A stretch of DNA of 64,000 nt, taken from positions 1 to 64,000 of the forward strand of contig NZ_JAJAPW010000003.1 of the NCBI RefSeq assembly GCF_020523925.1, written 5' to 3'. Position numbers and translations under genes: made by a program. The DNA is from Neotamlana laminarinivorans. Lineage in GTDB: Bacteria; Bacteroidota; Bacteroidia; Flavobacteriales; Flavobacteriaceae. The notes under the pieces were generated by a model. The model saw only the letters and a list, made by a program, of their open reading frames with translations, was not told the origin of the DNA and ran no database searches. The stretch's first letter is position 1. Each line of letters starts with the position of its first letter. This document shows positions 43,080 to 52,534 of the stretch, one piece after another.

Positions 43080-45323
43080 ATGAAGAAAATAACAGTTCTG
43101 CTCCTCGTTGGGTTAGCCATGTTAAATTGTAAGGAAAAAGAATATTCAGATATTATTTACGAAAAACCTGAAATAGTTCCTGAAGCGCCATCAACTTTTA
43201 TGTCGCCAGAAGAGAGTATGGAAACATTTCACTTGCCTAAAGGTTTTAAAGTAGAGCTTGTAGCTAGTGAACCCATGATAAATGAGCCAGTTACCATTGC
43301 TTGGGATGGAGATGGCCGAATGTATGTAGCCGAAATGAATACATATATGCAAGATGTTGATGCTACTGCCGAAAATATTCCGGTGAGTAAAATTAAAATG
43401 TTAGAAGATTTAGATGGCGATGGTAAAATGGATAAAAGCACTGTTTTTATTGATAGCTTATTACTACCAAGAATGATTCTACCTTTAAAAGACGAGCTAA
43501 TAGTAAACGAAACTTACACTTACGATTTATGGAGTTATAAAGACACCGATGGCGATGGGGTTGCAGATAAAAAACAACGTGTTTATTTTAACGATAACCG
43601 ACGTGGTGGAAATTTAGAACATCAACAAAGTGGACTTATTTGGAATTTAGATAATTGGGTTTATACAACTTATAACCCTATTCGTTTTAAGTTTAAAAGT
43701 GATGGTAAGGTTGTTGTAGATTCTGTTGAGGTTATGCCACGAGGTCAATGGGGCTTAACACAAGACGATTTAGGGATAATGTATTATGCCTCGGCAGGAA
43801 GTGAAAACCCGGGTTATGGTTTTCAGCAACCTGCAATTTATGGCGATTATAATCCTAAAGGTAGATTAGCCGAAGGTTTTATGGAACCTTGGCCAATTGT
43901 TGGAACACCAGATGTACAAGGAGGAAAAAAACGTTTACGTCCAGATAATACATTAAACCATTTTACAGGTGTTGCGGGACAAGAAATTTATCGAGGGCAC
44001 AAATTACCACCATCAGTTTATGGTGATTTGTTTATACCCGAACCTGTTGGAAGACTAATTAGAAGAGCTAAAGTAAAAACCGATAGATTTGGTAAACGAG
44101 TGTTGCATAATGCTTATGATGAAGCTGAATTTATGGCATCAACCGATTTAAATTTTAGGCCAGTTCAAGCTAAAACAGGACCAGACGGAGCGCTTTATAT
44201 TGTAGATATGTATCGCGGTATTATACAAGAAGGAAATTGGACTCGAGAAGGTAGTTTTTTACGACCAGTAATTTTACGTAAAGGTTTAGATAAGAATATT
44301 GGTAAAGGTAGGATTTATAGAATTGTTCATGAAGATATTGAACCAGATAAAAAGCCTAGTTTAACTAATAAAAGCGCTTCAGAATTAGTTGAATATTTAG
44401 CGCATAAAAATGGTTGGTATCGTAATACCGCGCAAAAATTAATTATTTTAGAAGATGATAAATCTGTAATTCCTTTACTAAAGGAAATTGCTTTAGATAA
44501 TACCTCTTTTCTTGATAAATGGTTTAATTCTGATAAAGATTTAGGTATTCAGCGTGTTCATGCATTGTGGACTTTAGAAGGAATGGACGTAATAGATAAA
44601 TCGCTTTTACAAGCTAAGTTAAAAGATGAAGATAAACGCGTTAGAATAACAGCAATTCGTTTATGCGAAAACTTATTTAAAGAAGGCGATATTGAAATTT
44701 TAGATGATTTAGAAGAATTAATTTACGATCCTTCGGTAGAGGTTGTAAACCAACTAGCTTTAAGTTTAAGGTATAGTAAATTTAAAAAATCAACCGAAAT
44801 TTTATCCGTTTTAAAAGATCGTTTCGCTGCAAATGAAATAATTACACATTCGGTTACCGAAAGTTTAAAGAAAGACGACTCTAAGCTAGAGAAACTTAAA
44901 GAACAAATTAAAGGTTATAGTACAGGAACTAAAAATAGTATTCTAGCTGGTTACGATGCCTATAATCAATTATGTATTACCTGTCACGGTCCAGATTTAA
45001 TGGGAGTTCCTATTGGAAACGATGGTTTAATTGCGCCACCTTTAATTGGTAGTGCTCGTGTAAAAGGAGATAAAACAACTTTAAGTAGAATATTACTTCA
45101 TGGTTTAATTGGTCCTATTGAAGGAAAAGAATACGGTATAATGATGCCTTTAAAAGATAATAGTGACCAATGGATTGCAGATGTTTTAACTTATGTAAGA
45201 GCCATGAATGGAGAAGGTGGCGTACACCGTAAGTTTGTAAGTAATGCTAGGAAAAAAGCGGGAGATAGAGAAGATTATTGGACTATGGATGAGCTTATGA
45301 CTCTGGAAAAGCAAGGAAAGTAA
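43080..45323 (+). CDS. PVC-type haem-binding dehydrogenase-like lipoprotein with CxxCH
   Basis: The start at 43080 gives MKKITVLLLVGLAMLNC, a lipoprotein signal; the longer frame from 43029 needs a TTG start and loses it. Residues about 40-400 resemble the six-bladed propeller of membrane-bound sugar/alcohol dehydrogenase-like proteins (GFKVELVASEPMINEPVTIAWDGDGRMYVAEMNTY; DLDGDGKMDKSTVF). A HEAT-like helical region follows at about 430-600, and a cytochrome c domain with CITCH at about residue 632 ends the protein, with distal Met probably in YGIMMPL. It likely oxidises a sugar or alcohol in the envelope and passes electrons to azurin. Confidence 0.85.
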   Translation: MKKITVLLLVGLAMLNCKEKEYSDIIYEKPEIVPEAPSTFMSPEESMETFHLPKGFKVELVASEPMINEPVTIAWDGDGRMYVAEMNTYMQDVDATAENIPVSKIKMLEDLDGDGKMDKSTVFIDSLLLPRMILPLKDELIVNETYTYDLWSYKDTDGDGVADKKQRVYFNDNRRGGNLEHQQSGLIWNLDNWVYTTYNPIRFKFKSDGKVVVDSVEVMPRGQWGLTQDDLGIMYYASAGSENPGYGFQQPAIYGDYNPKGRLAEGFMEPWPIVGTPDVQGGKKRLRPDNTLNHFTGVAGQEIYRGHKLPPSVYGDLFIPEPVGRLIRRAKVKTDRFGKRVLHNAYDEAEFMASTDLNFRPVQAKTGPDGALYIVDMYRGIIQEGNWTREGSFLRPVILRKGLDKNIGKGRIYRIVHEDIEPDKKPSLTNKSASELVEYLAHKNGWYRNTAQKLIILEDDKSVIPLLKEIALDNTSFLDKWFNSDKDLGIQRVHALWTLEGMDVIDKSLLQAKLKDEDKRVRITAIRLCENLFKEGDIEILDDLEELIYDPSVEVVNQLALSLRYSKFKKSTEILSVLKDRFAANEIITHSVTESLKKDDSKLEKLKEQIKGYSTGTKNSILAGYDAYNQLCITCHGPDLMGVPIGNDGLIAPPLIGSARVKGDKTTLSRILLHGLIGPIEGKEYGIMMPLKDNSDQWIADVLTYVRAMNGEGGVHRKFVSNARKKAGDREDYWTMDELMTLEKQGK

Positions 45324-45363
45324 AAGTTTATTTCAATTTTGAAATGTTATTTTAGTTAGTAGA

Positions 45364-45398
45364 AAAACACCCAAAGCATTTTGCTTTAGGTGTTTTTT
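45364..45398. terminator. Bidirectional terminator between haem protein and TonB receptor genes
   Basis: AACACC-AAAGCA pairs with TGCTTT-GGTGTT with single-base bulges, flanked by A and T runs on both sides, between convergent genes. Confidence 0.85.
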
Positions 45399-45420
45399 GT
45401 TTTATAAAGTTAGATTTTAT

Positions 45421-48228
45421 TTAAAAAATGTAATTTAATTGTAGCATAGTGGCACGAGGTAATATTGGCACTACTACAAAACTAGCGTCTGGATTAGCTT
45501 CAATGTATTCTTGTGTTGTTCCATTGGCATTTGCTCCAAAGGTGTTTGCGCCAAAAAAGTTAGCCAATCCTTCCGAATTAAAAATGTTACTTGCTAGTAA
45601 ATTAGCCGAAAGGTTTTTATTTATTTTATAACCAATACCAGCGTTAAATGTACTGTAAGGATCTAACTGAAATGCATTGGCAACATTACCTTCGCGTTTA
45701 CCCATGTATTGCCATTTTATAAAAGACGAGAATTTATTTTTATTAAATTCGGCCGATAAATTAAATAGCAGTTTAGGGTTAAAAGCAAGTTGGTTTCCAG
45801 AATAGTCGGTGGTATTGTCGTCGCTTGTGTCTACTGTTCCGGCAGCATCATAAACGGTCCATTTGCTAGCTTTCGGGTTTTGTAAAACACCATTAAAACG
45901 AAATGCTAAAACATCAATTGGTGAATAAACACTTTCCCATTCTAATCCAATGGTTCTTGAAGTATTGTTTTGTATTGGTGTGTAAAAAATACTTCCGTTA
46001 TCGCTATCAAATTCAAAATTTGTGCTTCCAATATTTTTCAATTCACTCCAAAATAAAGTCGTTGTAAACGAGAAATCTTTAAAACTTGATTTCAGTCCAA
46101 GTTCTATTTGGGTGATATCTTGAATTTCACCTTCAGCATTTACAGGTACATTAGAAAAGTTATTGAAATAATAATTTAACTCTGGTGCTTTATGTCCTTT
46201 TGAAAGACGTCCAAACAAGGCAGCATCTTCATTTAATTTATAATTTAATCCGCCAGAATACGATAAATAATTATAAGTAAAATTGAAAGCGTTGCGATCG
46301 CCTGTTGGTTGTAAAATATTATTATCGTAAGCTGTGGTTTCATCACCATCCAAACCACCCGTTGCAGTATAAGGTTCAAACATGTCGTTACTTCCTTTGT
46401 GTTTTATGCTTTCAAAGCGTAATCCTAAATCTAAAACTAGCTTGTTAGAAATTTTCCATTGGTCGTTAGCAAAAACAGCAATTTGACTAATATTGGCCCT
46501 ACTGTTTGTAAAAAATAAACCGCCATAGTTGCTTACACCATATTCATCGGATAAGGCAATAACTGGGTCTCCAGGATTCTCTAAAGTAACTTGTAACATT
46601 CTAGGGTTGTTTTCGTAGGTTGAAAACGCAAAACTTCCTTGTGTATATACCGATGTATCGGAAAAACCAGAAGCCAAACCAAAGTTTAAATCATGATTGC
46701 TAAATTCTTTTCTAAAATTAAGTTGTTGCATAATTTCGTTAGCATCGTTGTCTTTATACCACATAGAGGTTCCCATTACGGCATCGTTTGGTAGAGAACC
46801 GCTAATGTATTGCGAACCAGTGCCGGCAAAAATTCCGCTGTTATTAATGGTTGCTAATTCGTTTCCAGTATTGGCGTCTTTAAAAACAATTTGTCCAACA
46901 GGAAATGGATTGCCATTACTTACTAAATAATACACCGTAGGATCGCTAATGGACACAAAAGCATTACTAATTGAAGTTTGCCAATTAGCATCTTTAAACG
47001 AAAATTTAATATTGTTTTTAACCGACCAATTATTGCCTAAATCTTGCAGAAAATCGAAGCCAACAGCTAAATCTTTAGCATGTGCACCTTGAGATGGATC
47101 GAAACTATTGGTGCTGTTTAAATTACGGCCGTCTGGAATATTGGCGTTAAACTCAGGCATCATTAAAGCAGTGTTATTAAAATCGAAACCAAAAGCAGGT
47201 GTTGGGTCGTTCCAATTTGTAGCTGCAACACCATTATATCGGTTGGTTTGGTCGTTTAAATATTTTCCGTAAAGCTTAAAATAGCCTTGAGAGTTTTCTT
47301 TAATAAGGTTGAATTTAAATTGCCCTCCTTTGCTAAACGTAAAATTGGTATTTCTGGCGCCTTCGTTATGTCGGTAATGTCCGCCTGCTGTAAAAAACCA
47401 ATTGTTACCAAAGCCGCTAGTTACAAAGGCATCGGTTCTGTAAACAGGGTTTCCGTCGCCTTGAATTCCAGTTTGTGCTTGTATTTCGCCCGATAAGGTC
47501 TCACTATGTTTTTTCGATATGAAGTTGTAAATGCCTCCAGGAGCATTCATTGCAGTAATAGATGCACTTCCACCTCGCAAAGCTTCTACTTTTTGAGTTG
47601 TAATATCTGCTCTGTGAAATAAATCGGATCCATAATACGAGTGTTGAACTAAACTAACAGGTAATCCATCTTCTTGCAGAGAAACATAATACCAGCCTAA
47701 ATCGTCTTCGGCTGCAGCCGAAATACCTCGAGTATAAACTCTGGTAAATACTTCGCCTGCCGAGGCATCGGCAAAAGTTCCAGGAATGGTTTGCAGTAAG
47801 TTTGCTGTGCCTTGTGGAACAATTTGTTTAAATGCGTTGGTGTTTAAAGTACTAATAGAAGTACTAGATTCAAGTTGGGATTTCGGATTAAAATTTCCAG
47901 TTATAACTACGGTGTGAAGATTAAGTAAATCGGGACTTAAAGTGTAATTTTTTGTGAAATTTTCTGAAATATTTAAATCTTCAATAATGGTTTTGTATCC
48001 TAAATGAGAAATAGTAAGGGTGTAGTTGCCGTCTGAAATATTTTCTAGTATAAATTCTCCATTAGAATCGGTCATAGTAAGGAGGTTTGTATTTGATTTT
48101 AAAAGAATAGTAACACCTTCTAAGGGTAAGTTATTAGAGTCTAAAATACGACCAGAAAATTTAGATTGAGATATTAATAAAAAGGAGTTTAACGCAAAAA
48201 TAAATGCAATTATCTTGGTACTTAACAT
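45421..48228 (-). CDS. TonB-dependent receptor
   Basis: The 935-residue outer membrane transporter has a signal peptide (to about residue 21) and a CarboxypepD_reg-like domain (about 23-105: FSGRILDSNNLPLEGVTILLKSNTNLL). A plug domain follows (about 115-235, including GTANLLQTIPGTFADASAGEVFTRVYTRGISAAAEDDLG and VEALRGGSASITAMNAPGG). A beta-barrel runs to the C-terminal aromatic (ATMLQLNYIF). It lacks a SusD partner, so it is not a classical SusCD pair. Near a sugar cluster it may import carbohydrate or metal; the ligand cannot be read from sequence. Confidence 0.93.
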   Translation of the reverse strand: MLSTKIIAFIFALNSFLLISQSKFSGRILDSNNLPLEGVTILLKSNTNLLTMTDSNGEFILENISDGNYTLTISHLGYKTIIEDLNISENFTKNYTLSPDLLNLHTVVITGNFNPKSQLESSTSISTLNTNAFKQIVPQGTANLLQTIPGTFADASAGEVFTRVYTRGISAAAEDDLGWYYVSLQEDGLPVSLVQHSYYGSDLFHRADITTQKVEALRGGSASITAMNAPGGIYNFISKKHSETLSGEIQAQTGIQGDGNPVYRTDAFVTSGFGNNWFFTAGGHYRHNEGARNTNFTFSKGGQFKFNLIKENSQGYFKLYGKYLNDQTNRYNGVAATNWNDPTPAFGFDFNNTALMMPEFNANIPDGRNLNSTNSFDPSQGAHAKDLAVGFDFLQDLGNNWSVKNNIKFSFKDANWQTSISNAFVSISDPTVYYLVSNGNPFPVGQIVFKDANTGNELATINNSGIFAGTGSQYISGSLPNDAVMGTSMWYKDNDANEIMQQLNFRKEFSNHDLNFGLASGFSDTSVYTQGSFAFSTYENNPRMLQVTLENPGDPVIALSDEYGVSNYGGLFFTNSRANISQIAVFANDQWKISNKLVLDLGLRFESIKHKGSNDMFEPYTATGGLDGDETTAYDNNILQPTGDRNAFNFTYNYLSYSGGLNYKLNEDAALFGRLSKGHKAPELNYYFNNFSNVPVNAEGEIQDITQIELGLKSSFKDFSFTTTLFWSELKNIGSTNFEFDSDNGSIFYTPIQNNTSRTIGLEWESVYSPIDVLAFRFNGVLQNPKASKWTVYDAAGTVDTSDDNTTDYSGNQLAFNPKLLFNLSAEFNKNKFSSFIKWQYMGKREGNVANAFQLDPYSTFNAGIGYKINKNLSANLLASNIFNSEGLANFFGANTFGANANGTTQEYIEANPDASFVVVPILPRATMLQLNYIF

Positions 48229-48372
48229 AAAAATAGAATATAGTTGGTTTTAGTATTTTCCAAAAGTAAAAAATAAAATCACTTATATCTGTACAGTTTT
48301 TTACAATGAAATTTTTTAAACATTAATGTTTAGAAAATAACTAATTTGCTAGCTGAATTAATATTAATAGAA

Positions 48373-48753
48373 ATGAAAGCCAACAACCTAAATACAAAGC
48401 AAAAAGTAATAAATGTTTTATTTTTTATAGTTTTTGTAATATTTGCTTTGTTACAAATAAACGACCCCGATCCTGTGTTATGGGTTTTAATTTATGGCTT
48501 TGTTTCCATATTGTTTCTTGGTGCAAACTTTTATAGTTACTCAAAATGGTTTATATGGTTAGTTGTTGTTTGTCTTTTAGTTTATGGTAGTTTTTACTTT
48601 TCTAGTGTTTTAGATTGGTTGCAAACCGAAAATAAAAATGAAATTTTTGGCGAAATGGTTTATGAAAAGCCTTATTTGGAAGGGTCTAGAGAATTTTTAG
48701 GTGTGTTTATTGCTGCTTTAGCATTATTAGTTTTACTAAAACAAAGTAAATAG
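48373..48753 (+). CDS. TMEM220-family small membrane protein
   Basis: From the ATG at 48373 the product is 126 residues with four hydrophobic segments (FFIVFVIFALLQI; VLWVLIYGFVSILFLGANFY; FIWLVVVCLLVYGSFYF; FLGVFIAALALLVLL). The motif LLQINDPDPVLWVLIYG is the hallmark of transmembrane family 220. A TTG nine codons upstream is a less likely start. Function is unknown in bacteria and eukaryotes. It precedes the AraC regulator gene by 92 nt. Confidence 0.85.
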   Translation: MKANNLNTKQKVINVLFFIVFVIFALLQINDPDPVLWVLIYGFVSILFLGANFYSYSKWFIWLVVVCLLVYGSFYFSSVLDWLQTENKNEIFGEMVYEKPYLEGSREFLGVFIAALALLVLLKQSK

Positions 48754-48845
48754 GTTTTTTATTGAATTGATGATTGGTGTAATGTTAAGATTTTGTTTCT
48801 TAATTTTTAAATAACTAATTTGCACTAAATGTTTAAAATATTTCA

Positions 48846-49877
48846 GTGGAAATTAAAACGCAATGTATACAGCCTTATGAAGCCGATGGTATAGTTTACC
48901 ATGCTGATACTTGTTTACCTTTAATTGATGCTGCTAAGCGAAAAAAAATAACATTTAAAGCACTTTCAAGATTAAGTTATCCCGGAGATGAATTAGATGA
49001 AAACACTATTGGTTTAAATAGTGTTGGCTATTGGGATGCTAACGAGCCGCAGGATTGGGGTTTAGATTGGCACAGAAATGAAGGTATTGAATTTCATTTT
49101 CTTGAATCGGGTACAATGCCTTACGCTCAAGAAGGTAAAGAAGTAATTTTAGAGCCTAATTACTTAACCATTACACGACCGTGGGAAGCTCATAAAGTTG
49201 GGAACCCGCATATTGGAATGGGTAAATTTTATTGGGTAATTATAGATTTAGGTGTACGTCGTCCGCATCAAGAATGGGTTTGGCCAGATTGGATAACGCT
49301 TACGTCTTCAGATTTAGCGCGGTTAACAACTATACTTAGAAAAAATAAAAAGTCTATTTTAAAAACGAATTCAAGTATTCGTGATTGCTTTTTAAGAATC
49401 CAAAAAACTGTTAATTCCGATGTGAATGGTAGCAGTGCTTCTCGCTTGCGGTTATTAATTAATCATCTATTAATTCTGCTTCTCGATGTAATGAATGCAG
49501 AAAAAATAGAACTTGACGAATCGCTTACCGATAGTTCTAGAAGTGTGAAATTCTTTCTAAAAGAACTCGATAAAAACCTTTCAGAAAACTGGACGATAGA
49601 AGATATGGCACAATCTGCTGGTGTTGGAGTTACGCGTTTTACCTTTCATTGTAAACAGCTTACCAATTTAACACCTATGCGTTATTTAACCATGAAGCGT
49701 TTAGGGTTGTCAAAACAGCTTTTAATAGAAAATGCAGAGTTATCTATAGCCGAAGTGTCTTATATGAGTGGTTTTGCTACAAGCCAGTACTTTGCTACTG
49801 TGTTTAAAAAATACGAAAAGTGTTCGCCTAACGAATACCGCTTAAAACATAGTTTAAACAATCTTCAGGTTTCTTAA
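48846..49877 (+). CDS. AraC-family transcriptional regulator
   Basis: The 343-residue protein (GTG start; the nearest upstream ATG is in another frame) has an N-terminal cupin-like sensing domain (YLTITRPWEAHKVGNPHIGMGKFYWVIIDLG around residues 105-135). The C-terminal double helix-turn-helix runs from about 240 to 335 (ENWTIEDMAQSAGVGVTRFTFHCKQLTNLTPMRYLTMKRLGLSKQLLIENAELSIAEVSYMSGFATSQYFATVFKKYEKCSPNEYR). It most likely binds a sugar-derived ligand and activates the downstream MFS/oxidoreductase/epimerase/ThuA genes or the nearby receptor. Confidence 0.92.
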   Translation: MEIKTQCIQPYEADGIVYHADTCLPLIDAAKRKKITFKALSRLSYPGDELDENTIGLNSVGYWDANEPQDWGLDWHRNEGIEFHFLESGTMPYAQEGKEVILEPNYLTITRPWEAHKVGNPHIGMGKFYWVIIDLGVRRPHQEWVWPDWITLTSSDLARLTTILRKNKKSILKTNSSIRDCFLRIQKTVNSDVNGSSASRLRLLINHLLILLLDVMNAEKIELDESLTDSSRSVKFFLKELDKNLSENWTIEDMAQSAGVGVTRFTFHCKQLTNLTPMRYLTMKRLGLSKQLLIENAELSIAEVSYMSGFATSQYFATVFKKYEKCSPNEYRLKHSLNNLQVS

Positions 49878-50040
49878 TTAAACAATGTTTAATTTTTTTC
49901 AATGAATTAAAACGCACAGTCTTTTAGTTTTAATTATTTAATTTCACAGGAGTATCTTTTTTCTTTATTAAAATATTGGCAACACCACACCAATAAAAGA
50001 ATTATAGAGATATAAATTATACCAACTTAATTAAATAATT

Positions 50041-51207
50041 ATGAAAAAAATTAACAAAAGCCGACTCTTTTTGGCAAGTTGTTTAGCTTTAATTACTACA
50101 GCAATGACGTTTGCTATTCGTGCCAGATTAGAAACTGTATTTGGGCCAGAAGGTGTTGGACTTACACTTGAACAAATAGGATATGCCTTTACTCCGGCCT
50201 TTTTTGGCTTTACTCTAGCCATGGTTTTTGGAGGCTCATTAGTAGATTTTTTAGGTATTAAAAAAATAACTTGGATGGCGTTTATAGCACATTCCATAGG
50301 TATTGTATGGACTATAATGGCAGGTTCTATGACTTCCTTATTTCTAGCAACATTATTTGTGGGTATAGGAAATGGTATGGTTGAAGCGGCATTAAACCCG
50401 TTAATAGCATCGATGTATTCCACAGAAAAAACAAAAATGTTAAACCGTTTTCATGTTTGGTTTCCTGGAGGTATTGTAATTGGTTCGATTGTAGGTTGGC
50501 TAGTTATGGATGTTTTAGGTTTAAACTGGCAAATTATGGTTGCAACATTATTTATTCCGGTAATTATTTATGGAGTAATGTTTTTAGGACAAAGTTTTCC
50601 AGTAACAGAGCGTGTGCAAATGGGAATTACTAATAAACAAATGTTTTCAAGTTTAGGAAAACCGCTGTTTATTTTTATGGTGTTTTGTATGTTTTTAACA
50701 GCCGCATCAGAGTTAGGAACTACGCAACGCATTGAATCACTCTTAAAAGAATCGGTAGCAGTGCCTTTATTAGTACTGGCTTTTATCAATGGTATCATGG
50801 CTTTAGGACGTTTGTTTGCGGGTCCGGTAGCACACAAATTAAAACCATCGGGCATGTTGTTGTACTCGGCAATATTTACATTTATAGGCTTGTGGTTGTT
50901 AACGATAACCAGTGGCGGAATGACCTTTGTAGCTGCAGCAGTATTTGCTATTGGAGTTACCTTCTTTTGGCCAACCATGATAAGTTTTGTGGCAGAATAT
51001 TTACCAGAAACCGGAGCGCTTGGGCTATCTATTATGGGTGGTGCTGGTATGTTTTCGGTATCTTTAGTTTTGCCAGTTATGGGAAGTTTAATGGATAATG
51101 CTAGTGCGGGAGAAGCCTTGCGAACCATGTCTATTTTACCAGCAATTTTAATTGTGGCCTTTTTGGGGTTGAATATTTATATGAATAAAAGAAAACAAAA
51201 AGCATAA
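50041..51207 (+). CDS. MFS transporter, probable sugar importer
   Basis: The 388-residue polytopic protein has about 12 hydrophobic segments in two halves, with a Gly-rich start (ALITTAMTFAIRARLETVFGPEGVGLTLEQIGYAFTPAFFGFTLAMVFGGSLVDFLGIKK) typical of the major facilitator superfamily. It begins a compact run of four genes: 8 nt to the Gfo/Idh/MocA gene, then the isomerase and ThuA genes. This suggests import of a sugar or sugar derivative that those enzymes modify. The exact substrate is unknown. Confidence 0.9.
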   Translation: MKKINKSRLFLASCLALITTAMTFAIRARLETVFGPEGVGLTLEQIGYAFTPAFFGFTLAMVFGGSLVDFLGIKKITWMAFIAHSIGIVWTIMAGSMTSLFLATLFVGIGNGMVEAALNPLIASMYSTEKTKMLNRFHVWFPGGIVIGSIVGWLVMDVLGLNWQIMVATLFIPVIIYGVMFLGQSFPVTERVQMGITNKQMFSSLGKPLFIFMVFCMFLTAASELGTTQRIESLLKESVAVPLLVLAFINGIMALGRLFAGPVAHKLKPSGMLLYSAIFTFIGLWLLTITSGGMTFVAAAVFAIGVTFFWPTMISFVAEYLPETGALGLSIMGGAGMFSVSLVLPVMGSLMDNASAGEALRTMSILPAILIVAFLGLNIYMNKRKQKA

Positions 51208-51214
51208 AGTTAAC

Positions 51215-52363
51215 ATGAATAGAAAATTAAGAATGGGAATGATTGGCGGAGGAACAGGCTCATTTATTGGCGATGTTCACCGAAAAGCTTCCGGAATTGA
51301 TGGCATGATCGAGTTAGTTTGTGGTGCATTTAGTAGTACGGCCGAAAAATCGATTAGCTCAGGGAAAGCGTTGTTTCTTCCTGAAGATAGATGCTATGGT
51401 ACTTTTGAAGAAATGATTTTAAAGGAAAAAGAACTTCCTGAAGGCGAGCGAATGGATTTTGTGTCTATTGTAACGCCAAATCATATGCATTTTCCACCAG
51501 CTAAAATGGCTTTAGAAAATGGTTTTCATGTGGTAAGCGATAAACCAATAACGCTTACTTTAGATGAAGCCATTGAGCTAGAAAAAATAGTAAAAAAAAC
51601 GGGAAAGCTTTTTGCATTAACACATAATTACACTGGTCACCCAATGGTGAAGCAAGCGAAAGCTTTGGTCGATCATGGTGATATTGGTAATATTAGAAAA
51701 GTGCAAGTACAGTATTTACAAGGTTGGCTATCTACAGCTGTTGAACAAACAGGGCAGAAGCAAGCCTCTTGGCGTGTAGACCCGAAACGATCGGGTATTG
51801 GTGGCGCATTAGGCGATATTGGTACGCATGCCGAAAATTTAGTGGAATATATTACCGGACTTAAAATTGATGAATTAGCTGCCGATTTAGGTGTTTTTGG
51901 TGAAGGGAGAACACTCGATGATGATGGCAATGTATTACTCCGTATGGAAAATGGCGCAAAAGGAACGATGTCTTTTTCGCAAATTGCTTTGGGTGAAGAA
52001 AATAACCTAGCGATTAAAGTGTATGGCGATAAAGGAAGTTTGGAATGGCATCAAGAAAACCCAAACCAATTAATTACACATTGGTTGGAAGAACCTGTGA
52101 AAATTTACACGCCAAACGGTAATAATTTATACAATGAAGCTTTAAATGTTTCACGAATTCCTGCTGGACATCCAGAAGGTTATTTAGAAGCGTTTGCAAC
52201 CATTTACAAAAATTTTGCTACGCATTTAATGGCTGTTTTAAATGGTGAAACTATTGAAAAGCCCGATTATCCAACGGCTAAAGATGGCGTTCGCGGTATG
52301 CAATTTATTTATGCTGCCGTAGCAAGTGATAAGAATAATGCTGCTTGGGAAAAAGTAGATTGA
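51215..52363 (+). CDS. Gfo/Idh/MocA-family oxidoreductase
   Basis: The 382-residue NAD(P)-dependent sugar dehydrogenase-type protein has an N-terminal Rossmann domain (RMGMIGGGTGSFIGDVHRKAS, residues about 6-26). The family motif appears as SDKPITLTLDEAIEL (Lys of the E/DKP motif), with GGALGDIGTHAENLVEYITG, which supplies the catalytic His region, in the C-terminal domain. Such enzymes oxidise or reduce sugar hydroxyls, for example in 3-keto-glycoside pathways. It is followed by an intergenic palindromic repeat (52392-52514) and then the isomerase gene. Confidence 0.92.
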   Translation: MNRKLRMGMIGGGTGSFIGDVHRKASGIDGMIELVCGAFSSTAEKSISSGKALFLPEDRCYGTFEEMILKEKELPEGERMDFVSIVTPNHMHFPPAKMALENGFHVVSDKPITLTLDEAIELEKIVKKTGKLFALTHNYTGHPMVKQAKALVDHGDIGNIRKVQVQYLQGWLSTAVEQTGQKQASWRVDPKRSGIGGALGDIGTHAENLVEYITGLKIDELAADLGVFGEGRTLDDDGNVLLRMENGAKGTMSFSQIALGEENNLAIKVYGDKGSLEWHQENPNQLITHWLEEPVKIYTPNGNNLYNEALNVSRIPAGHPEGYLEAFATIYKNFATHLMAVLNGETIEKPDYPTAKDGVRGMQFIYAAVASDKNNAAWEKVD

Positions 52364-52391
52364 TATAAACAAATAGTTGGCAGATGTGCCC

Positions 52392-52514
52392 GCGTTAGGG
52401 ATTGAAGCGGCATCCTTTTTTATGTCAGTTCGAGTGTTTTGTGAAGCATGAGCAAAATGTATCGAGAACAAATAAAAAAGATATAGCGCAAAGCCCGACC
52501 CCTGTGGTAACGCC
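52392..52514. repeat. Dispersed palindromic element, copy A
   Basis: The element begins GCGTTAGGGATTGAAGCGGC and ends with TAACGCC, so its ends are inverted repeats (GCGTTA/TAACGC). It is nearly identical to copy B at 58079-58203. Internal T and A runs (CATCCTTTTTT and AAAAAAGATATAGCG) can also pair, so the whole unit can fold as one long hairpin. It lies between the Gfo/Idh/MocA and isomerase genes. Confidence 0.9.
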
Positions 52515-52534
52515 AAAATAAAAAATATAAAAAA

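Noticed and set aside
50568-51128. 186-residue minus-strand frame
   Set aside because: It is a shadow of the MFS transporter gene, which has clear membrane-segment coding.
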